Shown one piece after another: positions 32,001 through 43,862 of a stretch of DNA of 64,000 nt (positions within the stretch are counted from its first letter, which is position 1; each line of letters starts with the position of its first letter). A program made the position numbers and the translations under genes. Below the pieces are notes generated by a model that searched no databases, had not been told where the DNA came from, and saw only the letters and a list, made by a program, of their open reading frames with translations. Location of the stretch: the NCBI GenBank assembly GCA_963210315.1, contig OY723315.1, positions 744,001-808,000 on the forward strand, read 5' to 3'. Source of the DNA: Rhynchopus euleeides (Eukaryota; Euglenozoa; Diplonemea; Diplonemida; Diplonemidae).

Positions 32001-33441
32001 GACACGACGTTGAACTCGCTTCCACTCCTTGCCTCCCCAGCATACTCTTCGCATACTTCGGCGAAGTCAACCCCCCTCTTTCCTTGCGAATAAATGTACT
32101 GCGTCTGATGTCGTCTTCCGGCTGATGTAGTCTTCCCATCTTGCCACCCGAAACAACCCCACGGGTAGCATTTGCAGACGGTGACGGACATTGTAAGTTA
32201 AAAATCCGTTGTGACTGAGTGATCACCTATCGCAAGAGTACACTTCTCGCTCACGCTCGCCGCGCGGTACCTGTTTCCCGGCCATACCTTCCAAAGCTTT
32301 GCTCTCGTCTGCTCCTTTCGGCGGTAGTGATGGCAGTGGCTCGGTTGCAAGGCAAATCGGGCCACGGAGTCGTGGAAGGTCCTCGATGCGCTTCTCTGGA
32401 CCAATGCCACATCGGTTGGGATGTCCTCCTTGCGTTACATCAACCGCATCCTGCTTTCGCAATCCCCGCCGCCATCGCAGCTGATTGCGCCATCGATATC
32501 ACATATGTTGCTTTCACCGACAGCAATACCATACTGAGCGTCAGGCCGCTCATGCCAAGGGGTCGGACTGTTGTCGGTGCCCTTCCTGGCGCTTCTTCTC
32601 TTCCCCCCACCCCTTTCCCCCTCTTCTCGCTTTCAAGGGTGCTCGGTTCGTAGAGGCGGGATGCGCTGCCCGCTACACCATCAGGGCTATCGATAGCGAG
32701 CAGTACTGCCAACGACCATCGGATCTTGGCCTTTTCTTGAATACAAACACCGATAGCCTGCCTACCTGGACAACACGCCTCCCGGATGCTCATCGTTGAT
32801 CATCGTTTCCTCCGTACTATGGCACAGCTTGCTTACGATATCGCTGCTGTCACTACCCTCCCTCCTGGCCCACGAAAGGGTGACGGCACAGCGTGCACGC
32901 AGAACCTGCATTGCGACGGGTGGCACAGATACGCTGTCCACATCCACGGTATTAGCCACACCCTCTAAGCACACAGCTGTTGGGTGGTGGGTATCAGCCT
33001 CCAGGTACTCCCGCTTGGTTCCAGGCACCATGTGCAGCCCATCGAACTGCATCTCCAGCCCACGGCCAATGGGCTGGCCCTTCTTCGCACTCCCACCTGG
33101 GCTCTACGGCTTTACTTAACAACTGATTCTGTGTTAAATATCACTATACTGTCCCCCACCCAAAGGCCTCTCAGAGCATCACTGCATCTCGGATGCTACC
33201 CATACAGAGTGCCGGCTTCCAGCTGACCTTTATACTAATTGCGAGCAACGAAGCGCCCCGAAACCAAAATTCGGGCGACTGGCTCAGTCATATTATGAGG
33301 GAAGGGTGTTCCAACCTCAAGCGCAAAAGGAACACAACCCGCCGCCTCTCCCGAAAGGTTGTCTTTGGGCGTGGGGGCAGGAGGGGTTGGTGGAGGTGGG
33401 GGAGGGCGGGGCGGGGTGGCGCTGAGGAGGCGCTGTGATTT
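29014..33441. other. 4.4-kb gene-poor region; possible decayed element
   Basis: G- and C-runs dominate 29014-29760. From 30.3 to 33.1 kb the composition is more balanced, and minus-strand frames of 60-160 codons overlap in different phases (31777-33052), as in a decayed retroelement or transposon gene. I found no conserved reverse transcriptase, integrase or RNase H motif, so no assignment is made. No splice-consistent exons were found. Confidence 0.35.
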
Positions 33442-34407
33442 ATGAGTAGGACTGTGGTGGAGATCAATGTCGGCGGCACGCTGTTTGCGGCAACGGAAGA
33501 GCTTCTGATTGGGGCGAGCGGCGAACAGGGCTTCTTTGCGGCCCTGCTGACAAGCGATGTTGCGAAGGATCGCGACAACAACGGCGTGATATTCGTCGAC
33601 CGCGACCCTTCTGTGTTTGTCTCCATACTCCGCTATATCCGGAGTGGAACGTGGACGTGCCCTACAGGATTCACACCTCGTGAAGTCCTCCAGGAAGCCA
33701 AATTCTACGGAATCCACATCACCCCCTGCGACTTCACGATTGAATTCCTGCGGGAGGAAGTGAAGGTTCTGGAGTACGAATCTTCATTCTCAGCCATCCG
33801 CACCACATGCGAGACGATCCACACCCTCCTCAACTCCCTCATAAACGACGGAAAAGACCTCGTGTTTGCCGTTGTGCCCTCATTGGAGACGCTGAAAGAG
33901 CTCCTCAGAAATAAGTTCCTCAAGACGGGGACCGACACCACAGAGAACATCGACGTCGACAAGTTGCATGTGTTGGACAGAACAGAAGAGAGCATCACCT
34001 GCAGGTTCACCGATGAGCTGCACGGCATGCTTCTGACCGCCCCCCTCGAGGGTGTGGTGTGGTATCTCCTGCAGCACTATCGGGTGACCATGGCGATCGA
34101 GAAGGGGGGCATGTGGTTTCCGTATTCGACAACAGTGCAGACTCCTGATCAGACCCTCTCGACTCCACCTCCTTCGACCCACGCGCCAGTGTTTTCAAAG
34201 CTGCATGGTTCCTTGCATACCTTCAAGGAGCCGCCGTCGTCACGTGTGATTTCATCCGATGATTTCGACGCCCCGGCAAGCGATATGTACGCAAACCTTC
34301 ATCAAAGATTTCTCCCCGTCTGCCAGGCCTTCTACATCTGCTGGGAGCCAGACCGAGATAAACGACCCCAGGAAATGCACGCACCCGTGACACCCCTTTG
34401 CCTCTAA
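33442..34407 (+). CDS. BTB/POZ (KCTD/T1-type) domain protein
   Basis: Single exon, 321 residues, start ATG 33442. Residues 5-95 form a T1-type BTB domain: VVEINVGGTLF at the N terminus, FVDRDPSVFVSILRYIRSG in the middle and REVLQEAKFYGI at the end. These are landmarks shared by KCTD proteins and the tetramerisation domain of voltage-gated K+ channels. No membrane segment follows, so this is not a channel. Residues 100-220 look helical and end in a beta-rich WYLLQHYRVTMAIEKGG stretch. The remainder is polar and Ser/Pro-rich. KCTD-type proteins commonly act as Cul3 substrate adaptors or assembly scaffolds; the partner here is unknown. Neighbours give no functional hint. Confidence 0.85.
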   Translation: MSRTVVEINVGGTLFAATEELLIGASGEQGFFAALLTSDVAKDRDNNGVIFVDRDPSVFVSILRYIRSGTWTCPTGFTPREVLQEAKFYGIHITPCDFTIEFLREEVKVLEYESSFSAIRTTCETIHTLLNSLINDGKDLVFAVVPSLETLKELLRNKFLKTGTDTTENIDVDKLHVLDRTEESITCRFTDELHGMLLTAPLEGVVWYLLQHYRVTMAIEKGGMWFPYSTTVQTPDQTLSTPPPSTHAPVFSKLHGSLHTFKEPPSSRVISSDDFDAPASDMYANLHQRFLPVCQAFYICWEPDRDKRPQEMHAPVTPLCL

Positions 34408-37400
34408 CCCCTTTGCGTCTGGTCCCGTCTGCCCTTCTGGCTGGGTTTGGCTCCCCAGGCAGTCCTGAATGCGGTTTGTAGCTCTGCCAACTCAAGAGGG
34501 TGGGGCAGATGTGAAGTCATGAAGAGTGTGGCTGAAATCTCAGCATTCTCACTGTTGTTGGGGGTGGGGTGGGTGGGGGCACGGTGTGCAGGGGATGAGG
34601 AAGGGGGTGGGGGGAGAGCATTTTGGGTGGTTCCGTTCATGATGTTGGTCTGATTCGTCTTCTCTCCACTTTCGTTTTTGTTACGTCTCATACGGATGTC
34701 AGGATGCAGTTGTCGACTGGGGGTACTCTAGCTTTTCGTGCACGAACCCCGAAAGCGTATATTCAGTGTTGCTAGCCGCGCTCGATGCGCTACCCTCTTC
34801 GTCAGGTGAGAGTGAGTCGGAGAGTCATTGTGGAAGTGCCAGCGTATCATAAGAACGTTGCGAGAGGCACACGGTGCAGTAGTTTGCACCACCAAGCTTT
34901 GCTTGCTCACGCGAAAAAGTATGTGGGTGCGTGCTGACTGGGTGTGGTGACAGCTCGGCGGTGCATGCGGAGTCTCTGCACCAACTGCTGTGTGCTGAGA
35001 GTGCTATCGTCAGCTTGCCTCGGAAAGGCAGCACCACGCGGAAGGAATTACAAACGGCTGGTCTGTTCTGCATGTGCAGCATTCATGCCATCGAATTGAC
35101 ACCAACGCCCCTCTTTCAATTGGCTGGGATGAGAGCTGGCAACACTGCCGCTCATTGGGTCAACACAGCCCTTTCCAGCAACACAGGAAGAAGGACCATC
35201 CTTGCAATCGTCTGCCTCTGACTTGGCCTGTCTTTGGTGTCATTGACAGCCTGACGAGGAAACGGCGAGGGGTGGTTCGAAGCGAAGTGGCATGCGTAGT
35301 GGTATCCGTCTCGGTCACACTGCACAATGACTGTCAAGAATTGAGCAAAGAAGAGCTGAGAGAGTGCGTTGTGAATTGCAGAATGCACACGCCCCCCTTT
35401 CTAGTGAAGGGAGATCAGCCCTGTGTTTCCTTTGTGATTCTACTTCACTACCCACCGCCCGATTGCCCTCTTGTGGCCCTTCGCGATGGATTCAATGAAT
35501 ATGGATGAGCGTTGACTGAATGGAAAGCAATGTGTCGAAGCAAGGGCCCTTTGGCCTCCAGTGACGTGAACGAGGCGGATACCTCACAGCGACGTTCGCC
35601 TCCAGCAAACAATCGCTCACAGTGCCCCACAGGCGGCGAGGGGAGGGTGTGTGTGTGCTGCCGCTGATCACACCTCCAGGAGATCACTCGCTGCATCGGC
35701 TCCTGCTTGTATCTATTTTGGTAACGAACCAGGCTTGCCAGCCTTGGGGTGTTGCGGTTGTGTGTGTGGGGGGCGGGGGCGGAGTGGGTGGTTGATGTGA
35801 GGGATCAAGCGAACCGCGAACGGTTGTGAGCGAGATAGTGAACAAATAGCAGCGAGCGTGATGTATTGGGTTCATGTGGACCGGCAAGTTGCATTGATAA
35901 AAGTGCCTCATTCCTCATTCCCCACCAGATTAGCCTAACCAAAACAGACAGAGGAAAAGAGGAAGACACAGCAACGCGAGGCTGCGATGCCTCAGTACGG
36001 CCAGAAGAACCTGAAACAGTGAGAGCAGCCAAGAAAAATTGCTCCTTCAAGGTGATCTGGGGCAGGTCGCCGAAGTTGGCCAATCAAGTCTAAAACAATC
36101 TAGCTTCATCAAACGAAAGCGTCTGAAGTGCATGCTCTGCCGGTATTTCCCAGGGGTTTTTCCGTTGGTCTGATGGTGTGATCAAACCCCACCCCACCCC
36201 CCTCGAACTGGCTCAGAACCGATTCCTGATCACACCATCTGACGATGGAATTCCGATACCCGAAGTGCCGGGTGGGTCGGTGGGGGGTGGGGTCGGGTTC
36301 AATAATGGAGGGGGTGGGGCTGTCAGCGGGTGTGATTTGCCATCCCTGCATTTCAGGGATGAGCGAATCAGGTGGGGTTCTGTCACCCCCCCCCACACCT
36401 CGGTCCACACCGAGGTGGGCTTCGCAAACAACACCACCTGGTGGCTGTTTGAGACGCTCACAAAAAAAAATCAAAGAATTCGGGGTGTTCCGAAGACCCT
36501 GCTATGTGGACAGGCACGGTGAATACTTGCATCCCCCCCTCCCCCCCACATACGCAATCAAATCACTCCCCAAATACGCAATGAACCGTTTGGGGTACTC
36601 CCACGGGGTGTTGCGCATTCACCCGCACATCCTGTGCGCTGCTGAGGAGGAATGTCCTGCGTGGTGGGTGGGGACGGCCTTTGCCCTTTGCCAAGGGTGG
36701 CCAGTAACGTGTCACCCACCCAACATACCTGGACAGCCGTGTTTTTCGTCGGTGCGTGTGTCCCTTGGCAGTCTGTGTAGGATTCATATTTGCAGGACGT
36801 TCGACATTTTTTTTGCTGTGCTGTGCATGAAATCTGCCCCAGCTCACAACAAAAAAAATCGACACGTTTGCCTTGACCCACAGAAGCTGTGACAGAGCTG
36901 TGTGACAGTCAAGCCTGCCAATGCCCCACACTGACAGCACCCCCCCCCCCCCTCCCCACTGTGCCAGTTGCAGAGCTGTGCCCAGACCCACCACCCTCAT
37001 GCCGAGAGGCATACCGGTGCTTTGTGTTTTCCACTTGCTTCCGATAATTGTGCCTTATACTCAAGGGAGAGGATACGGGGTTGGCACCGCAAGCCACTGT
37101 TGCCTTGTGCTTTTCTCTCCCTCCCTCTATCTCTCTCTCTCTCTCTCCGCGACGCTGACGGCGACATCATCGTCCCGTGTCCGGCTTCTCGCACAGCGGT
37201 CTCTCTCTCTCGTAGACTTCTGTTCGATGCCGATCCGCTAATTCAACACTCGTCCAGTGAAGATGTGTAATAGATTTCAGCTGCGGTCAACCTTTACCCA
37301 TTGAGCGCAGCAGGGGTTGGGTGATGGAGGGAGGAGGGGGGGCTATTGTGACGTGCTTGTTAGGTGTTTCCGCCTTGCAACCGGGTAAAACCTAGCAGAG

Positions 37401-37982
37401 CGGGGGTGGGAGGTTTGTGGGAGGGGGTTTTTATTGACAGTAATACCACGGGGCAGGCTGCATTTCAAATCAGTTTGCAGGGGGGGCTTTTTTTGAAGGG
37501 GGGCAGGGGGGCCAGGCAGGACGGTGGCCGTGGAAGCCGGCATCCGATATTGAGTGTGTAACAACTTGAATTTGAAACAGCACCCGCCAGCGGGAAGCAC
37601 TCCCAAGAGAAGCGGTTCCGGGAGTGGAGGGGGGTGGGTGGGTGGGTGTGGGGGCTTGGGGTCAGTCCAGGCCATCTAGGCGCTTCTTCCCCCCGGTGGC
37701 GTTTTACCCTGTGCTGACTCCGGTATATATCTATGCATGCTGCAACATGTCTCCTCCCGACCTCCTCCCAGCCCCAACAAACCCACCCACCCCTTGCACG
37801 CGATTGCTCACCACCCCAGGCCCCTCTCCCCTCCCCCCTTGATGCTGTACACTGCTGTGTGAGGCGATTTCTCAGCTATCCTCAGCCCTGCTGCTGCTCC
37901 ATTTGTTGTTTCGCACCACGCCAATTAGCACCGCACCATTTCACACCCGCAGCAGGTTATCGCAGAGGGTTAAGCTAACACA
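34408..37982. other. 3.6-kb spacer; no supported gene
   Basis: Frames are short, and none has splice-consistent partners. A hairpin at about 36169-36242 pairs CTGATGGTGTGATCA with TGATCACACCATC. A (CT)n run lies at 37117-37146. The last few hundred bases should carry the eS25 promoter and 5' UTR. A pyrimidine-rich stretch precedes the start, but no TATA-like element is clear. Confidence 0.4.
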
Positions 37983-38321
37983 ATGCCCGCCAAGAAGGCT
38001 GCCCCCAAGGCGGCTCAGAAGTCGTCGAAGACCAATGCCAAGGGTGGCAAGGCCAAGAAGAAGAAGTGGTCGAAGGGTAAGACGCGTGAGATGCTCAACA
38101 ACGCCGTGATGTGGGACAAGAACCTGGTGAAGAAGCTGGAGAACGACGTGCCGAAGTTCAAGGTGATCTCCGTGGCTGTGATCTCCGAGCGCTTGAAGGT
38201 CAACGGGTCCCTCGCCCGCCAGGCCCTCGCATACCTGGTGGAGAAGGGCCTCATCAAGAACGTGTCCTTCAGCAGCAAGATCCGCGTGTACACCCGCGCC
38301 ATCACCGAGGAGGCCGCATAA
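37983..38321 (+). CDS. RPS25: 40S ribosomal protein eS25
   Basis: Intronless, 112 residues, the usual length for the family. The N terminus is a Lys/Ala-rich tail (MPAKKAAPKAAQK). The family signature GGKAKKKKWSKGKTREMLNN follows, and then the winged-helix core with VISERLKVNGSLARQAL, GLIKNVSF and VYTRA. eS25 sits on the small-subunit head near the E site and is needed for some IRES-driven and non-canonical initiation. The stop is at 38319-38321. Codon use is strongly GC-ending, as expected for a highly expressed gene here. The lack of introns contrasts with the neighbouring translation gene eIF5B. Confidence 0.97.
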   Translation: MPAKKAAPKAAQKSSKTNAKGGKAKKKKWSKGKTREMLNNAVMWDKNLVKKLENDVPKFKVISVAVISERLKVNGSLARQALAYLVEKGLIKNVSFSSKIRVYTRAITEEAA

Positions 38322-39088
38322 GCTGCGCTGACAGCCGCGTCCGCCCCCCCCTCACTCACACCCTGCTGAACGGGGATGGGTACGGGGAACTTCGTTGCGC
38401 GGTGTGCGCGTGGGTGGTCCACTCGACGGCAAGAAGAGGGGGGTGTGGTGGTAGCGGTGGTGGGATGTGGGGCTGGCTGTGATACCGGCCATACCACCCC
38501 CCCCCCCCCCCCCCACCGCCGGGGCTCCGCCTTCCCCGATGGCCGAGGGTTGCAGCATGCGGTTCTTTGGGTTGTCGTGATGTTTTATCTTCTGTGCGGT
38601 CACCTCGTATTTCTTTTTGCCCCGGGTAGACTGCGATACGCATCCGACTCGGCTAGCCACGCAAACAGAAAGCAAACAGGAATAGGGTCTGAATCGGGGG
38701 CTGGGCGGGTGGGCTGGGCTGGGCTGGGGTGGGTACGGTGATACGCAAAAACAGGCAACCGAGAACAGGGGAGGGGGAGAGGGGGGGGGGGCGCCGGTGC
38801 AACAACGAAGGCAGAAACGGATCAGAATGGATACAGGGCCCCCCTGCACTTGAGAAGGAGGCGGTGTGGGCGGCGCGATGTCGGGGCCTTGTTCTGCAGG
38901 GAGTGTTTCTCCCCCCTCCCCCTGACCCCATTCGCCTTCCACTTCACTACCCCCTCGTGCAACTTTCCTCCTCCGCTACCGACCCACACTCCAACACGAC
39001 CCATTCAGGTGTCTTGGCTGGGGACACACAGCTCCTTTTGTTATCACCGCGTATCAGGGTCTTGGGTGACCTTTCTTAGGGTAGCACC
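38322..39088. other. Spacer; no gene seen
   Basis: 767 bp between eS25 and eIF5B, with an 18-base C-run near 38497-38514 and a G-run near 38781. Both flanking genes are on the plus strand, so it should hold the eS25 3' end and the eIF5B promoter. No motif could be assigned. Confidence 0.4.
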
Positions 39089-42000
39089 ATGCCGGGCAAA
39101 AAACCTGCCGCGAAGAAGGGCCCCGGTGCGGGGGCCATCGCCGCCATGAAGGCGCGGCGAGAGAAGGAGCTGGAGGAGGAGCGCGAGCGCCAGGCTCGTG
39201 AGGAGGAGGAGGCCCGCAAGGAGGAGGAGGCCCGCGTCGCAGCTGAGGAGGAGGCGAAGCGCAAGGCAGAGCGCAAGGCGCAGCGGGCTGAGGAGAACAA
39301 GGACAAGGGCAAGCAGATGACCCCTGCGGAGAAGAAGAAGGCGGAAGAGAACCGCAAGAAGTATGCCATGCGATTCTGCTGTGTGCTGTGCTGTTCCGTT
39401 AGTGTGTTGGTATCCCTGTCTCTGCCTGTCTCCCTCGGCCCCGTAGGCTTGGTTGTATGTGTTCATGCTGTGATGGCAATGTGTTGACACAAACGGGGGT
39501 GTGGGGGGGGGGGGGGGTGGGGAGGTGATCCACAGGGACATGGAGGAGAGGAGAATATGATCAAATCACCCAATCCATTTCCCCTTTTCTTCTCTGCAGG
39601 CTGGAGCAGATGCAGCGCATGGGTGTTGCGATCCCCGAAGCTGCTCTGAAGAAGCTGCGCGGTGAGGTTGACGACAGCGAGCCTGTGAAGAAGGAGAAGC
39701 CGAAGACGGAGACCCTCGCGCAGAAGAAGAAGCGTCTCGAGAAGGAGAAGGCTGAGCGTGACGCCCTCGCGGCAAAGGCTGCTGCTGAGGCACGCGAGAA
39801 GAATGAGAAGAAGGACGACTTCGACGACTGGGAGGAGGAGGCTGACGACCTGGAGGAGAAGCCTGCGGAGCCTGAGACGGCGGCTGAGCCTGAGCCGGAG
39901 CCGGAGGAGACAGCGGCACCCTCGGTGGAGCATGCCGACCCCACCGCCCCGCTCGCCAACAAGGGTGACCTGCGCTCCCCTATCTGCTGCGTGCTGGGTC
40001 ACGTCGACACAGGTAAGACTAAGCTTCTCGACTACATCCGCCGTACAAACGTGCAAACCGGCGAAGCGGGTGGTATCACACAGCAGATCGGTGCGTCGTT
40101 CTTCCCTGCAGAGAACCTGCTGGAGAAGACGCGCGAGCTGAAGGAGCACCTCCACAGCAACTTTGTGATCGATGTTCCCGGGCTGCTCGTTATCGACACA
40201 CCCGGTCACGAAGCCTTCGCCAACCTGCGTGGGCGTGGTAGCGCTCTGTGCGACATTGCCATTCTTGTCATTGATATCATGCACGGTCTGGAGCCGCAGA
40301 CGCGTGAGTCGCTGCAGCTGCTGCGTGACAGGAAGACGCCGTTCGTTGTGGCGCTTAACAAGATTGACAGGCTGTACGACTGGGAGGCCAACAAGGCCGC
40401 CCCCTTCCCCATCACCTACCAGAAGCAGAAGGCGTACGTTCAGGATGAGTTCGAGCGCCGCCTCAACGACGTCGTGACCCAGCTGCAGGAGCTGGGCCTG
40501 AACTCTTGCCTCTACTCTAAAAACAAGAACTTCCTGAAGAACGTCTCCCTCGTCCCGACCTCCGCCCACACCGGTGAGGGTGTGCCGGACCTGCTGATGC
40601 TGATGGTTCAGCTGACGCAGCGTCACATGGGCGAGCGCCTCACGCTGACTGACGAGCTGCGCTGCTCGCTGCTCGAGGTGAAGAAGGTGGAGGGTCACGG
40701 TGTGACCATCGACGTGATCCTCGTCGACGGCGTGTTGAAGGAGGGCGACACCATCATGGTGTGCGGGCTGAACGGGCCCATCGTGACACAGATCCGTGCG
40801 CTGCTGACACCGCACCCGATGAAGGAGATCCGTATCAAGGGCGACTACCTGCACCACAAGCAGATCCGTGCGGCACAGGGTATCAAGATTGCCGCCACAG
40901 GCCTCGAGGAGGCTGTGCCCGGCACGCCTGTGCTCCGCGTCCGCGACGGTGACAACATCGAGAAGCTCCAGGAGGAGGTGATGGCTGAGCTGGGCACCAT
41001 GGTGCAGCGCACCCAGGGTGAGAACGGCGTTGCCGTGCAGGCCTCGACGCTCGGTGCCCTCGAGGCACTGCTGGTGTTCCTGAAGGAGTGCGAGATCCCC
41101 GTGTCCACCGTGGGTGTGGGCGAGCTGCACAAGAAGGACATCATGCGTGCCGTCGGCATCAAGGAGAAGAACCCCAAGTTCGCCGTCATCCTCTGCTTCG
41201 ACATCGAGATCTCCAAGGAGGCCAAGATGGTGGCCGAGAAGGAGGACATCCAGATCTTCACCGCTGACATCATCTACCACTGTATGCCTACCAGTCGGGC
41301 CCTGGTGCAGGTCCTCTTGGGGTGGGCGGGTGGGTTGATGTGCCGAGAGGAGTATTTGAGAGTTTTGAGCCATGTGTGATTTTGAAGATCCTTGCCTCCA
41401 CTGCAAACACGCCCATCCCTGACCTGTGGCTCCTGCAAGCATTGCCCATAAGGAAACTGTCCCATCCCCACACAACACCCCCACAGTGCAAGACAAGTTC
41501 AAGGCGTACCTGCATGAGTACAGCCAGAAGCTGATTGAGAAGAACCAGACCCGCGCAGTGTTCCCCTGCTACCTGCAGACGATGCCCGACAAGGTGTTCC
41601 GTGCGAAGGACCCTATCGTGCTGGGCATGCGTGTGCTGGAGGGCCAGCTCCGCCCCGGCACCCCGCTGTTCATCTGGAAGGTGGACGAGAAGACGGGCAA
41701 GAAGGTCCCTCTGACGATCGGCAAGGTCGAGACCTGCGAGCGTGACCACAAGGAGGTCAAGAAGGTCGAGAAGGGGCAGGAGGCGGCCGTCAAGATCAAG
41801 GCGGAGGGCATCACCTTCGGTCGCCAGGTGCAGGACACAGACGAGATGATCAGCTTGGTATGCAGCTGCTTCACGGGAAGGGGGTGTCACGGATTCCTCC
41901 TCCAACCCGCGTCTCCAATGCGTCGAAATATTGCATTTTGTGCTTTGTGTTGTATCCCTTTTATGCGATGAGGCTTTGTTCACCCAGAAGTGCCGAAAAT

Positions 42001-42248
42001 GAAGGTCCAAAGTGCAGAAAAGGAAGGTTCCAGAGTGCCAAGGCGACGAGCGAAGGCCTCCCTGATGACATATCGCGTCCTTTTTTTTGGAATTTTTGAT
42101 GCAAACTGCACCGACCAACCCCCCCCTCCCCCGCAAACAGATCACCCGTGACTCCATCGACGCGCTGAAGGAGTCTTTCAAGGAGGAGATGTCCAAGTCC
42201 GACTGGGCCATCATCATCAAGCTGAAGAAGCAGCTCGGCATCCTGTAG
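39089..42248 (+). CDS. EIF5B: Translation initiation factor eIF5B, four exons
   Basis: Exons are 39089-39360, 39600-41281, 41487-41857 and 42141-42248 (810 residues). All three introns begin GTATGC, and phases agree. eIF5B is the GTPase that promotes subunit joining. Residues 1-200 are Lys/Glu-rich and coiled or disordered, shorter than in animal eIF5B (about 1,200 residues in total). The G domain follows: GHVDTGKT (224-231), [17 protein letters not shown] (about 290-297) and NKID (about 344). Domains II-IV follow, with [16 protein letters not shown] and ADIIYHLQDKF across the exon 2-3 junction. The last exon encodes [17 protein letters not shown] and [17 protein letters not shown], matching the eIF1A-binding C-terminal domain. 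All catalytic motifs are present, so the gene appears functional. Confidence 0.96.
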
Positions 42249-43862
42249 ATGCAGCCGGTACCCCCCCTCACAGGGTGAAGCTGGAAAATGTACCCCTCTT
42301 CTGCAGTTCCAGGCAGAGATCTCTCAGGTGGCCCTCACCACCCCCCACAGCTGCCCCCCAACCCCACCCACCCCACCCTCCCACAGCTACCCATAGCCAG
42401 AAGGCAGTGTGTGTGAGCTCGTGGGTTTGGGGGTCAATAGGAGGTGCTTGTGTGCACCGCAGGGGGGGGTGGGGGGGGAAGGAACTGCCCCACGATGGAT
42501 CCCAGTGGGGCAACGGGATCTCATGGGAGGGCAAAAACGTGGATGTTGGGATTAGTGTGTGCTCACGATCCGCCTCCCCCCCCCCACCCACCCACCCCGT
42601 AGCACCATGTTATCCTCATTTTTGATTGGTTTCCCCCATAAAACAACCCTCTTCAAAAAACCCCCACCCCCACTCCCCCCCAGCCTTGGCGGCACAGTAA
42701 CTCTGCACCACAGCTAGCCCGAGGTGTGGTTGTGTCGTTCGGGCAAACCTTACCTCGCCCTCTCCCCGCCCACCCTCACGGGATTATTTGCTGTGAGGCT
42801 GGCCTGATGGGACCGTGTTCCGCCTGTGATGTGGGCCCTCACATGCTCTGATCCTCACTCTCCCCCCTTGCCTCCCCCCTTGCCTCCCCCCTTCCAACCT
42901 GTTCTGGAGAGTGGGTTTTGTGGGAGTGGGGGGCTTCAACGTTTCCTACAAAAAAAATGCGCTCCCCCCCTGTAAAGCAAAGAAAAGGCCACCGCGGCTC
43001 CACGGAGTGGAGTTGTGGAAGCGGCTTGAAACACTCCTTCCTTCCGGAATCTCCCCGCTTCGGGTTGGCGTGTTGCCTTTCGGGTGTGGTGGGCAGTGCG
43101 CGGGTGCCGCTGTGTGGGCAGCCGATAGGAGAAGAAGGAGATCACGTGTGGGGTGGAGAAATGGAGGTTGGGAGGGGGGTGTGGGGAGGTGAGGTGGGGG
43201 GGGGAGTGTGGTACTTCACAGGGCATCCACGGCATGCACAATGGCTTCTGGACGGTCAGCTGTGCCATTTGTTGCAGTGTTCGTTACCCCGAAGCCTCCC
43301 CGACTCGATTCCCATTCCTCGCTGAAAGGTCCAGCCTGATCATTGGCTCCCTTGGAAGTTCCTGCGACTCGCCCGATGGAAGGGTAGGGGGGAGTTGGGG
43401 AGTTGAACCAGATGTTGTTCTTTTGGGCTTTGCCCTCAAGTTGCATCTCGTCTGCCAGGGGCTGCACGTCAGGCTGGTTGTCGGTAATACCGAGAGGACA
43501 TAGGAGGACACACGGGAGGGGGTGTGAAGGTGGGGGGAGGTGTGAGGGCGGCGCAAGCCCATTCGCATGCATTCGCAAAAAATGAAAACAAAACAAAAAA
43601 AACAAAACAAAAAAAAACCTCGCGAAGAGAAGAAAATCGATTTGATGTTCTGTTATTTTCATCGCTGCAAAGTATACTGGGTGTCAGGGGATCAGGAATT
43701 CGAACACAGGACTGGAGGGGACGAGAGCGACCCTCCCCACCCCCACCACACCCCCGACCGTTTTCCAATTGTATGACATTGCCACCACATCCCCCATTGC
43801 TACCTCACGCCCCATATTTCCCAGGTGGAGCCGCTGCCTCAGGCTGTGGCTGTACACTGCAG
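42249..43862. other. 1.6-kb spacer; no supported gene
   Basis: G- and C-homopolymers are frequent. An A-rich run lies at 43580-43619. A frame upstream of the TSG101-like start is open from 43524, but its residues are low-complexity, so it is treated as 5' UTR. No RNA gene was recognised. Confidence 0.4.

Noticed and set aside
31777-33052. Retroelement on the minus strand
   Set aside because: Several moderate frames in shifting phases look like decay, but no reverse transcriptase, integrase or RNase H motif could be read.
39463-41502. 679-codon open frame on the minus strand
   Set aside because: It is antisense to eIF5B exon 2. It arises from the codon bias of the real gene and crosses two of its splice sites.
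43524-43862. Upstream start for the TSG101-like gene
   Set aside because: The extra 113 codons are low-complexity and homopolymer-rich, while the UEV domain begins right after ATG 43863.
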